From Massilia sp. Root351 (lineage in GTDB: Bacteria; Pseudomonadota; Gammaproteobacteria; Burkholderiales; Burkholderiaceae_D): 64,000 nucleotides of DNA. Below, piece by piece: positions 57,167 to 64,000 of this stretch. Every line of letters begins with the position of its first letter. Within the stretch, counting starts at the first letter, position 1. Location of the stretch: NCBI RefSeq assembly GCF_001425045.1, contig NZ_LMDJ01000034.1, forward strand, positions 124,001 to 188,000, read 5' to 3'. Both the position numbers and the translations under genes were made by a program. The notes below the pieces were generated by a model. The model worked only from the letters and a program-made list of their open reading frames with translations. It searched no databases and was not told the DNA's origin.

Positions 57167-58663
57167 CTACTTCGCCAGCAGCGCGGCCAGGGCGCCGCGC
57201 AACGCCGGATAGCGGAACTGGAAGCCTTCTTCCAGCAGACGCGCCGGCACCACCGTCTGCCCTTCCAGCAGCAGGTCCGCCTGCTCTCCCAGCAGCATCC
57301 TCACCGGCCAGCCCGGCGTCGGCATGAAGCATGGCCGCCCCAGCAGCGACGCCGCCGTACAGCTGAACTCCGCTTGCGATACCTGTTCAGGCGCGGTGAA
57401 GTTGTACGCCTCGCGCAGCGTGCGCCCCGAACCGCCCTGGCCACCTTCCGCGCCGAGGCGCCACAGGTGCGCCATCGCGCGCAGCAAATCGTCCACATGT
57501 ATCCACGACATGCGCTGCTTGCCGCCGCCCATCGGCCCACCCATGCCCAGCTTGATGGGCAACAGCATCGGCGGCAGCGCACCCTGCTCGCCCAGCACCA
57601 TCCCGAAGCGCATGCAGGCCACCTGCACGCCATGCGCCTGCGCCGTGCGCGCGGCCACCTCCCACTCCTGGCACAGCTGCGACATGAACACCGGCTGCGG
57701 CAGCGCCTCCTCCGCCAGCGGCGTCTTGTCGCCCATGGCCTGCACGCCGTAGTAGCCGATGGCGGAGGCCGACAGCATCAGGCGCGGCTTGCATTCCGCC
57801 TTGGCGATCCAAGCCACCACCCGCTCGGTCAGCGCCACCCGGCTGCGGCGCAGCGCCGCCTTGCGCGCCGCCGTCCAGCGCCAACCGAGAATGCGCGCGC
57901 CGGCCAGGTTGATGACCACGTCGATCCGTTCGGCCGGCGCCAGCGCATCCATGCTGTCGACGCAGCGCAGCGTGCCGTTGAACAGCCAGCCGGCCTGCTT
58001 CGGCGTGCGCGTCAGCACGGTGACGCGATGCCCGTCCCGCAGCAATGCCGACACCAGCCGCTGGCCGATAAAGCCGGTGGCGCCGGTCACCAGCACGCTC
58101 TCCTTGCGCACGCCGAACGCTATGGCCCCATCCGCACCGGCGCCGGCGGCCGCGCGCTCCGCCTTGCCCAGCGCGGCGGCCGCAAAGGCATCCCGCACGC
58201 CGGACAGGCCCACGCCCACGCCGCACACCGCCAGGAACACGCTCAGCCAGCCGTGCGTCTGCCACACCAGCGCGGTGGGCTGCGCCAGCCACGCCGGCGT
58301 GTTCAGCGCCAGCAGCGCGATGAAGGCGCCGCCGTTCATGGCCAGCACCGTGTGCGTGACGCGCTCGGTGGCCGGCAGCAGGCGCGTCCTGTCCTCCACC
58401 ACGAAGTCCCACAGCGTCAGCACAATCTCCACGCCGAACACCGCCAGCAGCGCCAGCGCCCACATGCCGTGCCACGCCCAGGCGGACAGGCCGACGAACA
58501 GCACGCTGTAGATCAGCGCCCGCACCGCGTGGATGCCAAGCTCGATGCGTGCAGAAGCGCGTTGCGGCAGCGCCTCGGTCAGCTCGTGGTGATACAGCGT
58601 GTCGAACGCGCCCAGCGCGCCTTGGGCAGCCATCAGCTGCAAAGCCAGTTTGTGCGTACTCAT
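57167..58663 (-). CDS. Membrane domain fused to TIGR01777 NAD-dependent epimerase
   Basis: A 498-residue fusion. Residues about 1-165 form a membrane domain of four to five helices (GLSAWAWHGMWALALLAVFGVEIVLTLWDFVV; WLSVFLAVCGVGVGLSG). Residues about 190-495 are a TIGR01777/YfcH-type extended SDR with cofactor loop VTGATGFIGQRLV, the family signatures NLAGARILGWRW and LMLSASAIGYYG, and a C-terminal DUF1731-like region (GWPVRMLLGEQADLLLEGQ). The TIGR01777 proteins are usually soluble and about 300 residues. Its ATG overlaps the DUF4166 stop (ATGA), and it is the last gene of the GbsR-type operon. Confidence 0.9.
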   Translation of the reverse strand: MSTHKLALQLMAAQGALGAFDTLYHHELTEALPQRASARIELGIHAVRALIYSVLFVGLSAWAWHGMWALALLAVFGVEIVLTLWDFVVEDRTRLLPATERVTHTVLAMNGGAFIALLALNTPAWLAQPTALVWQTHGWLSVFLAVCGVGVGLSGVRDAFAAAALGKAERAAAGAGADGAIAFGVRKESVLVTGATGFIGQRLVSALLRDGHRVTVLTRTPKQAGWLFNGTLRCVDSMDALAPAERIDVVINLAGARILGWRWTAARKAALRRSRVALTERVVAWIAKAECKPRLMLSASAIGYYGVQAMGDKTPLAEEALPQPVFMSQLCQEWEVAARTAQAHGVQVACMRFGMVLGEQGALPPMLLPIKLGMGGPMGGGKQRMSWIHVDDLLRAMAHLWRLGAEGGQGGSGRTLREAYNFTAPEQVSQAEFSCTAASLLGRPCFMPTPGWPVRMLLGEQADLLLEGQTVVPARLLEEGFQFRYPALRGALAALLAK

Positions 58664-59298
58664 GCCGCTTCCTTCACCTGTTCACATTCGTGGAAAACCC
58701 CCGCCTGCACAAAAGCCGTGCCGAACAGCGCATGCCGGATCTCGATGCGGATGTCGAACTGGTTGGGCGCGTTGTTGCGGTGGCAGAGGAAGGTCTTGCC
58801 CGGCGTGAGCAGGCCGGGCAGCGGCATGCGCCAGCCCAGCACGTCCCAGAAATAGCCGTCGCTGGTGAAATGCAGATTGCCATCCTCCACGCGCAGCAGC
58901 AGTTTCATGCCCAGCCCCATGCCGACGTACTCCAGCACCTCGCCTTTGTCGCTCTCCGCCATGTAGGACGTGAACTGGATCGGCTGGCGCCCGCGCAGGC
59001 GGTAGATGCGCTGCTTGTAGATATTGCGGCTGCCGTGCTTCGAGTACACCTGGATGTCGACCGGCACGTCGGTATCGCTGTACGGGATCAGCGCGCCCTG
59101 GATCAGCGGACGGGTGAGATGGCCCAGCAGCTTGCCGAAGCGCGACGCGCGCAGCTCGCCCAGGCGGCCGTGGTACAGCAAAGGCTTGCCGGGCTCCGGG
59201 TTCTTGTCGAAGCGGCGCTGGATATCCGGGTGCAGCTTGCTCCACTCGGCGCCCAGTACCCGCTTGAACAGCTCGCCCTCCGATGGCAGGACGCTCAT
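58660..59298 (-). CDS. DUF4166 domain-containing protein
   Basis: A 212-residue soluble protein that matches the DUF4166 pattern: LFKRVLGAEWSKLHPDIQRRF, HGRLGELRASRFGKLLGHLTR, YKQRIYRLRGRQPIQFTSYM, and GYFWDVLGWRMPLPGLLTPGKTFLCH. The function is unknown. The domain is often fused to or adjacent to TIGR01777 epimerases, as here, which suggests the two act on the same substrate. It begins directly after the stop of the regulator (TAG then ATG) and overlaps the epimerase start by four bases. Confidence 0.87.
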   Translation of the reverse strand: MSVLPSEGELFKRVLGAEWSKLHPDIQRRFDKNPEPGKPLLYHGRLGELRASRFGKLLGHLTRPLIQGALIPYSDTDVPVDIQVYSKHGSRNIYKQRIYRLRGRQPIQFTSYMAESDKGEVLEYVGMGLGMKLLLRVEDGNLHFTSDGYFWDVLGWRMPLPGLLTPGKTFLCHRNNAPNQFDIRIEIRHALFGTAFVQAGVFHECEQVKEAA

Positions 59299-59838
59299 CT
59301 ACTTCTCCTTCCCGTCGGGGCCGAGGAAGCGCGCCACGGTGCCGCCCATTTTCAGGAAGCGCAGCATGGTGGCCGGCGGCAGGTTCTTGTAGTCGTTGTA
59401 GGTCGTGCCCAGCATCTCCATGAACTCCAGCACGTTGTTCATGCGCTCCCTGGTGGCCGCTTCCAGGTCCGCGTCCTGCTCGGCCTCGATGGCGCACTCG
59501 CGCAGCACCGACAAGGTGGGATCGATCTCGCGCCGCTTGCGCTCTTCGATGATGACGCGGAAGATCTCCCACACGTCCTGCAGCGCCAGGAAATGGTCGC
59601 GCCGGTCGCCCATCACGTGGCTGACGCGGATCAGGCCCCAGCTTTGCAGCTCCTTCAGGCTGTTGCTGACGTTCGAGCGCGCCACGTTCAGCGTTTCTGC
59701 GATGTCCTCGGCGGTCTGCGGCGTGTTCACCAGGAACAGCAGCGCATGGATCTGCGCCACGGTCCTATTCACGCCCCAGCGCGTGCCCATCTCGCCCCAG
59801 TGGAGGATGTACTTCTGCATGGTGGGCGTCAGCTGCAT
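59299..59838 (-). CDS. GbsR/MarR family transcriptional regulator
   Basis: A 179-residue winged-helix DNA-binding protein of the GbsR branch of the MarR superfamily. The HTH is visible as TAEDIAETLNVARSNVSNSLKELQSWGLIRVSHVMGDRRDHF (about 42-83), with a long C-terminal helical dimerisation region. It is the first gene of a three-gene operon with DUF4166 and the epimerase fusion. A perfect-arm palindrome overlaps its promoter, so it probably represses its own operon and may respond to envelope or lipid cues. The ATG at 59838 with AGGA upstream is preferred over the longer frame. Confidence 0.9.
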   Translation of the reverse strand: MQLTPTMQKYILHWGEMGTRWGVNRTVAQIHALLFLVNTPQTAEDIAETLNVARSNVSNSLKELQSWGLIRVSHVMGDRRDHFLALQDVWEIFRVIIEERKRREIDPTLSVLRECAIEAEQDADLEAATRERMNNVLEFMEMLGTTYNDYKNLPPATMLRFLKMGGTVARFLGPDGKEK

Positions 59839-59850
59839 GGCAATTCCTTT

Positions 59851-59870
59851 ATTTCTGTCATTACAGAAAT
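59851..59870. promoter_or_regulatory. Probable operator of the GbsR/MarR-type regulator
   Basis: Palindrome ATTTCTGT-CATT-ACAGAAAT with perfect 8-bp arms, 13 bp upstream of the ATG and overlapping the -10 and start site of the predicted promoter. The position is ideal for autorepression. Confidence 0.75.
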
Positions 59871-59897
59871 TAAAGACCACCCGGCCGGCAAAGTCAA
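59869..59897 (-). promoter_or_regulatory. Sigma70-like promoter of the GbsR-DUF4166-epimerase operon
   Basis: On the minus strand a -35 TTGACT (59892-59897) and a -10 TTTAAT (59869-59874) with an exact 17-bp spacer, just upstream of the operator centre. Confidence 0.75.
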
Positions 59898-59919
59898 TCG
59901 AATTCGGAAAGCCAGGGCG

Positions 59920-59945
59920 AAAAAAAAGCGGACCAGGAGGTCCGC
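59920..59945 (-). terminator. Terminator of the SMC operon
   Basis: On the minus strand GCGGACC, a TCCT loop and GGTCCGC followed by eight T, directly after the SMC-like stop codon. It ends the condensin-like operon before the GbsR-type promoter. Confidence 0.92.
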
Positions 59946-59952
59946 CGGAGGG

Positions 59953-62778
59953 CTACGCTGCCGCCTTGTCGGGCGTGCGGCGCTGGAGCACGAAGATGGG
60001 TTGCGCCCATTGCGTGTCCTTTTTCTTTTTGCTGGTGATCAGCGTCAGCTCGGATGGGTCGTAGACGTCGGTGTTGTGGGTCAGCGGCGTCGTCATCAGG
60101 TACTGGGCTTCGGTGTTCTTCAGGAATTCGCCGACCAGCTGGATGTTGCGGATGTCCAGGTGGGCGAACGGTTCGTCGATGAACACAAAGCCGCCGGAGC
60201 CGTCTTCGGACTTCAGCAGGCCGATCAGCAGCACCAGGGACTTCATCACCTGCTGGCCGCCGGAGGCTTCGCCGTCGTTCATGCCGATCGGACCCTTGCC
60301 GTCGAACTTGAAGCGCACGTGCAGGCCGGCCTGCGCCAGCGCCAGGTCGTCGTTCTCCAGCTTGACCGGGTCGGTATGCACCTCGATGTTGGCCAGCTCG
60401 CCCAGCTCCTTGATGTTCTTGCTATACGTCTTGATCGTGTAGCGCAGCCGCTCCATGTAGGCGCCGCGCGCATTGGTGGTCGCTTCGATGGCGCGGTTGT
60501 TCTGGTAGCGGCGCTCTTCGGTCTCGGTGGCGCGGTTCTTCAGCTGGTCGTTCAGGCGCGCGTACTGGTCGATCACCGTCGCGTCCAGTTCCCAGTCGCT
60601 GCGCGCCAGGCTGGCTTCCAGGCTGTGGATGCGCAAAATGGTCTGGTGCGCGTTGACGTATTCGGTCACCAGGCGCTGGCGGCGCGCAGGGCGGCGCCAG
60701 TTGTACGGCATGTGGCGCCACTGGCGGCGCAGCGCCAGCAGCGACTTGGCGTGCTCGGCGCGCTGCTCGATCACGCGCTTGTGGTTCAGGCGCAGGCCGG
60801 CTTCGGACTCCGACAGGTTAAAGCGCGCGTTCTGCCAGGTGGTGTCGGCGCGGGTGCGTGCAATCGTCGCGTTCTTGATCAGGCCTTGCAGCTCGCCCAG
60901 GCGCGAACCGACTTCGGTGCGCTCGGCCTTCAGCGGCACGGCGGCGCGCGCCGCTTCGTCGAATTCCTCCTGGCGCGCACTGAGCTCCTTGGCCGCGTCC
61001 ACGCCGGCCAGGCGCGCTTTCAGCGCGCTCACTTCGGAGGCCAGCTTGCTGATGGTGAGCGTGAAGGCGTCTTCCTGCGCTTCCAGCGACGGCAGGTTCT
61101 TCAGGATCGCTTCCATGCGCTGCGACTTGCCGGCAGCGCCGAAGCGGTAGCGCGACGCTTCCACGAACAGCGAGCGGCCGCCGCGGCGTTCCTTGTGGTA
61201 GGCCTCGGGCGTGATCCATTCTTCGATATGGCTCTGGCGCGCGCCCTCTTCCACCGAGTCCACGCGGGTGATGCGCATCAGCTGCTCGATCAGCCAGCCC
61301 GGTGCCTTGTCGGAGAACTTCACCACCGACATCAGGCTGTCGCCCTTGGTGCTCGGCGCGCTGATCAGGTCCGGCACGATGAAGTGGCGGTAGCGCTCTT
61401 TCTCGGCCAGGCGGTAGGCGGCGGCGGCGTCGCTGGCTTTATCGAGCAGCACCACCGAAGCGTAGCCGCCCAGCACGCCCTCGACCGCGCCCTGCCATTT
61501 CGGGTCCGTCACCTCGACGATGTCCGACAGCATGGCGTGGCCGATCCTGGCGTCGTTCAGCGCGCGGCGCATGGCGCGCACATTGTCCGGCTCCGGCATG
61601 GCGGTCTTGCCCTGCAGCGCGGAGACCGTGGCCTTATCTTGTGCGATGCGCGACATGATGATGTCGCGGCCCTGCTTCTGGCGCGCCAGTTCGGCTTCCT
61701 TGGTCTCCAGCTGCGCACTGACCTCGGCGATATCCGAGCCCGAATCGGCGGCCAGCTTCTGCAGGCGCGCCTTCTGCTCCAGCAGGCTGTCCAGCGGCTT
61801 GAGCTTGGCGTTGATGGCGTTCAGGCGGCCTTGCAGCACGGTCGATTCCTGTTCCAGCACGGTCTCGTGCTGCTGCGCCTCGGTAAACGCCTGCGCCTGC
61901 GCGGCCACGTGGGCGCGCTTGTCGGACAGCTGCTGGTCGGCCAGCATCAGCGGCTTGCGCGCTTCCCGCAGCTGGCGCGTGATGTTGGCCTGCTTCTCGC
62001 GCGCCTCGTGGTATTCCAGCGTCGGCAGCACTTCTTCCTGCAGCTCGCGGCGTTCCTTGGTCAGCCCTTCCCACTGGTGGTAGTTGGCCACGCGCAGGCG
62101 CAGGCCTTCCAGGTTGGTCTTGGAACCTTCCAGTTCGGCCTCGAAGCGTTTCAGCTCGATTTCCGTGTCGCGCTGGTGGCGCTTGGCTTCGTCGTAGGCG
62201 TCCAGCACCTCCTTGTCGCCGAACACCTGGAACACCAGGTCCAGCAACTGGCGCGGCGCGTATTCGCACAGCTTGTCGGTTTCGCCCTGCTCCAGCGCCA
62301 GCACTTTCGCCATGGCCGGCGACAGGCCGGCGTTGGCCAGGCGCTTGCGGTAGTTTTCCACGCCGAGGAAGTCGTTCGCCTCGGTCACTTCCTCGATCTG
62401 CACATTGCCCGGACGCATCAGGTACTGGCGCTTCCAGTCGCCGCCGTTCTTCTGGATCTGGCAGAACAGCGTTACTTCGTCTTCGGCAAAGAAGCCCGAG
62501 CTGCGGAACGGACGGTTCGACAGCTGCTTGCCCATGGCCTTGTTGTCCACCACGGCGCGCAGCCAGGAGGTTTGCTGGCCGGCATGGCGCGCGTAGTGCT
62601 TGTAGGTGCGGCCCATCGAGCAATCGAGGCCGAACAGGGTGCGCAGCGCGTCCAGCAAGGTAGTCTTGCCGGAGCCGTTCTGGCCGGCGATGGTGATGAT
62701 CTTCGCGTCCAGCGGAATATTCTTGATGCGCTGCCAGTAATCCCAGTGGACCAGTTCTAGCGATTTGATATGAAACAT
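59953..62778 (-). CDS. SMC-like ATPase (MksB / Wadjet JetC-type)
   Basis: A 941-residue SMC-type ATPase. Walker A is GQNGSGKTT (32-40), the ABC signature is SGGQQ (839-843) and Walker B is FVFIDEPFAHLD (864-875). Two coiled-coil arms of about 200 residues flank a hinge-like globular region (about 395-515, with GHAMLSDIVEVTDPKWQGAVEGVL). Short arms, a length near 940 residues and partners upstream on the same strand all fit MksB of the MksBEF condensins. The related Wadjet system adds a nuclease (MksG/JetD) that is not seen downstream. Expected function: DNA loop extrusion or chromosome organisation, possibly defence against plasmids. It starts three bases after the MksE-like stop. Confidence 0.87.
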   Translation of the reverse strand: MFHIKSLELVHWDYWQRIKNIPLDAKIITIAGQNGSGKTTLLDALRTLFGLDCSMGRTYKHYARHAGQQTSWLRAVVDNKAMGKQLSNRPFRSSGFFAEDEVTLFCQIQKNGGDWKRQYLMRPGNVQIEEVTEANDFLGVENYRKRLANAGLSPAMAKVLALEQGETDKLCEYAPRQLLDLVFQVFGDKEVLDAYDEAKRHQRDTEIELKRFEAELEGSKTNLEGLRLRVANYHQWEGLTKERRELQEEVLPTLEYHEAREKQANITRQLREARKPLMLADQQLSDKRAHVAAQAQAFTEAQQHETVLEQESTVLQGRLNAINAKLKPLDSLLEQKARLQKLAADSGSDIAEVSAQLETKEAELARQKQGRDIIMSRIAQDKATVSALQGKTAMPEPDNVRAMRRALNDARIGHAMLSDIVEVTDPKWQGAVEGVLGGYASVVLLDKASDAAAAYRLAEKERYRHFIVPDLISAPSTKGDSLMSVVKFSDKAPGWLIEQLMRITRVDSVEEGARQSHIEEWITPEAYHKERRGGRSLFVEASRYRFGAAGKSQRMEAILKNLPSLEAQEDAFTLTISKLASEVSALKARLAGVDAAKELSARQEEFDEAARAAVPLKAERTEVGSRLGELQGLIKNATIARTRADTTWQNARFNLSESEAGLRLNHKRVIEQRAEHAKSLLALRRQWRHMPYNWRRPARRQRLVTEYVNAHQTILRIHSLEASLARSDWELDATVIDQYARLNDQLKNRATETEERRYQNNRAIEATTNARGAYMERLRYTIKTYSKNIKELGELANIEVHTDPVKLENDDLALAQAGLHVRFKFDGKGPIGMNDGEASGGQQVMKSLVLLIGLLKSEDGSGGFVFIDEPFAHLDIRNIQLVGEFLKNTEAQYLMTTPLTHNTDVYDPSELTLITSKKKKDTQWAQPIFVLQRRTPDKAAA

Positions 62779-62781
62779 GGC

Positions 62782-63546
62782 TTAGTCTCGGTTCGGGGTG
62801 TCGGAGGAAGCGTCGCCGCCTGCGGCGTCGGCCGCGGCGGCGGCGGCGATGGCGGCGTTTTCAGCGGCGGCCGAGGCGGCCGCCTCGGCCAGCGCGGCGC
62901 GCGGGATGTGCACCACTTGCGCCGGGGCGCGCTTGAACACTTCCGACAGCGCGCCGTTGATGATGCGCTCTTTCAGCAGGTCGGTATCCATCAGCAGGTC
63001 CAGCAGCGGGCCTTCGACGATGATGTCGCCGCGGCGCTCGATGAAGCCCAGCTTGCCCAGGATGCCCAGGTTCATGTCCATGCGGGTTTTCTTGCCCAGC
63101 TTGTCGCCGAAGTCGGCCAGCAGGGCCTTGTACGGGATGCCGATCGACGAGTCTTCCGCGCGCGGCAGCGGCTTGTCGATGCCGAACATGTCGTCCTGGT
63201 CGTCCTCGGCGTGGGTGTGGGTTTCCTGGCGCTCGCGCTTGGGCAGGATGATCTGCGCCCACAGCACCACCAGCAAAGCCACGCCGTCGCGCGCCAGGCC
63301 GAAGTTATTGTTCTGCCACACGTCGCGCGCGCCGAAGATCTTCGGCTCGATGGTGCGCGACAGGGCCAGCGTCACATGGTCCGCGTACACGTTGTCGAGC
63401 AGCTTCATGCCGCAATTGGCCAGGCGCAGGTCCACTTCGGCGCGGAACAGTTCGTCCGACAGCACGCGCTTGACCAGGCGGTCGTCGCGGCGCAGCGTCT
63501 GGTGCGTCAGCAGGCGCGCGATCAGGATCTGGGAATCGTCATTCAT
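62782..63546 (-). CDS. MksE-like / KITE winged-helix subunit of the SMC complex
   Basis: A 254-residue protein placed between the kleisin-like and SMC genes, exactly where MksE (KITE, tandem winged-helix) proteins are encoded. Helical segments LLTHQTLRRDDRLVKRVLSDELFRAEVDLRL and a winged-helix-like block (IPYKALLADFGDKLGKKTRMDMNLGILGKLGFIERRGDIIVEGPLLDLL) are visible. The C-terminal about 35 residues are an Ala-rich low-complexity tail. Identification rests on position and general pattern rather than on a strong motif. Its ATG overlaps the preceding stop by eight bases. Confidence 0.7.
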   Translation of the reverse strand: MNDDSQILIARLLTHQTLRRDDRLVKRVLSDELFRAEVDLRLANCGMKLLDNVYADHVTLALSRTIEPKIFGARDVWQNNNFGLARDGVALLVVLWAQIILPKRERQETHTHAEDDQDDMFGIDKPLPRAEDSSIGIPYKALLADFGDKLGKKTRMDMNLGILGKLGFIERRGDIIVEGPLLDLLMDTDLLKERIINGALSEVFKRAPAQVVHIPRAALAEAAASAAAENAAIAAAAAADAAGGDASSDTPNRD

Positions 63547-64000
63547 CTTGGGTTCCCTTGTCCACAGGTTGTTCTAGGTTCAAATCGATATTCAGCGACA
63601 GCGAGGCGATGCTCATGGCGGCCACTTCCGGGTCGGCCAGCTGCACCATGTCGTCGGTCGGCTCGAAGGAGATCGGCAGGCGCGCCAGGTTGCCGGTGGC
63701 GCCTTGCAGGCTCGCTTCGGACTGGTCGCCCAGCAGCGGCAGCATCGAGGCGCGGTAGGAGGCCACGGCGAAGCTGGCCGGCAGCAGCGATTCGTGCACC
63801 GGCTTGGCCTGCGGCGCACCGTCGGCGCCGTTCGGGAAGCTGGCCGGCGCGGCAAAGTCGGACAGGCGCGCCAGCCAGTCATCCAGCTCGCGCTGCATGG
63901 CGGGGGTGTCGTTGATGGTGGTGGGCGCGTCCTGCCCGCTCGGCAGGCCGCCCGGCGCCGTGTTGCCGGCGCGGTCGGACAGTAATTCGGTTTCAGCCAC
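63539..64000 (-). CDS. MksF / kleisin-like protein, partial (5' end outside window)
   Basis: The C-terminal 153 visible residues of a longer protein that continues beyond base 64000. The sequence is acidic and low in motifs (MQRELDDWLARLSDF, LLPASFAVASYRASMLPLLGDQ, and the tail IASLSLNIDLNLEQPVDKG). Given the gene order it is probably the kleisin MksF/JetA of the SMC complex, but nothing in this fragment proves that. It overlaps the MksE-like gene by eight bases, so the products are likely made together. Confidence 0.55.
   Translation of the reverse strand: MAETELLSDRAGNTAPGGLPSGQDAPTTINDTPAMQRELDDWLARLSDFAAPASFPNGADGAPQAKPVHESLLPASFAVASYRASMLPLLGDQSEASLQGATGNLARLPISFEPTDDMVQLADPEVAAMSIASLSLNIDLNLEQPVDKGTQDE

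Noticed and set aside
58549..62760. 1403-codon plus-strand ORF across the regulator and SMC genes
   Set aside because: It runs through two terminators and two operons and has shadow-type composition; the SMC motifs are on the other strand.

Overview
The window is 64 kb of very GC-rich, densely packed bacterial DNA with no rRNA, tRNA, CRISPR array or prophage that I can see. Gene content points to a betaproteobacterium of the Oxalobacteraceae type (Massilia/Duganella-like). The signs are a Burkholderiales-style general porin, a DctA carrier, a BKACE enzyme, a TamA-TamB pair, a DEAD helicase of the DeaD class, several c-di-GMP proteins and short Pro/Asp-rich proteins. This placement is inference from family content, not from a marker gene.

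Layout. 1-7.2 kb: a partial Tat-exported flavin amine oxidase, a solitary TnsB-like transposase whose catalytic triad has decayed, a DEAD-box helicase with a duplicated RNA-binding domain, a periplasmic solute-binding protein and a small NTF2-like protein. 7.2-11.1 kb: a coupled three-gene operon of unknown function (HEPN-containing membrane protein, small protein, large C-terminally anchored protein). 11.2-20 kb: an M28 peptidase, a DOT1-like methyltransferase paired with a CHASE-PAS-GGDEF-EAL protein, and an orphan MshQ-like surface protein. 20-30 kb: dienelactone hydrolase, an amidohydrolase followed by two XapX proteins, a membrane protein, a decayed solute-binding protein, a PQQ-type sugar dehydrogenase lipoprotein, a thioesterase, a DUF3016 protein, a PhoX-type phosphatase with a probable Pho box, and a frameshifted Fpg/Nei glycosylase. 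30.3-34.5 kb: an HD-GYP response regulator facing a GAF-GAF histidine kinase and an acidic hypothetical protein.

34.5-42.2 kb is the most coherent functional unit. A LacI-type regulator is divergent from a seven-gene catabolic operon: intradiol dioxygenase, SDR, BKACE, MDR reductase, cupin, DctA and porin. Two identical perfect 14-bp palindromes lie between them. I infer an aromatic ring-cleavage route in which BKACE may replace the usual CoA-transferase plus thiolase.

42.2-57.2 kb: small proteins, a CHASE/PAS/GAF diguanylate cyclase, queC, the tamA-tamB outer-membrane assembly pair, an S9 peptidase and a small membrane protein. 57.2-59.9 kb: a GbsR/MarR-type regulator, a DUF4166 protein and a membrane-domain/TIGR01777 epimerase fusion form one coupled operon behind a promoter overlapped by a palindrome. 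59.9-64 kb: an MksF-MksE-MksB-like SMC operon, truncated at the window end and closed by a strong terminator, with no MksG/JetD-type nuclease downstream.
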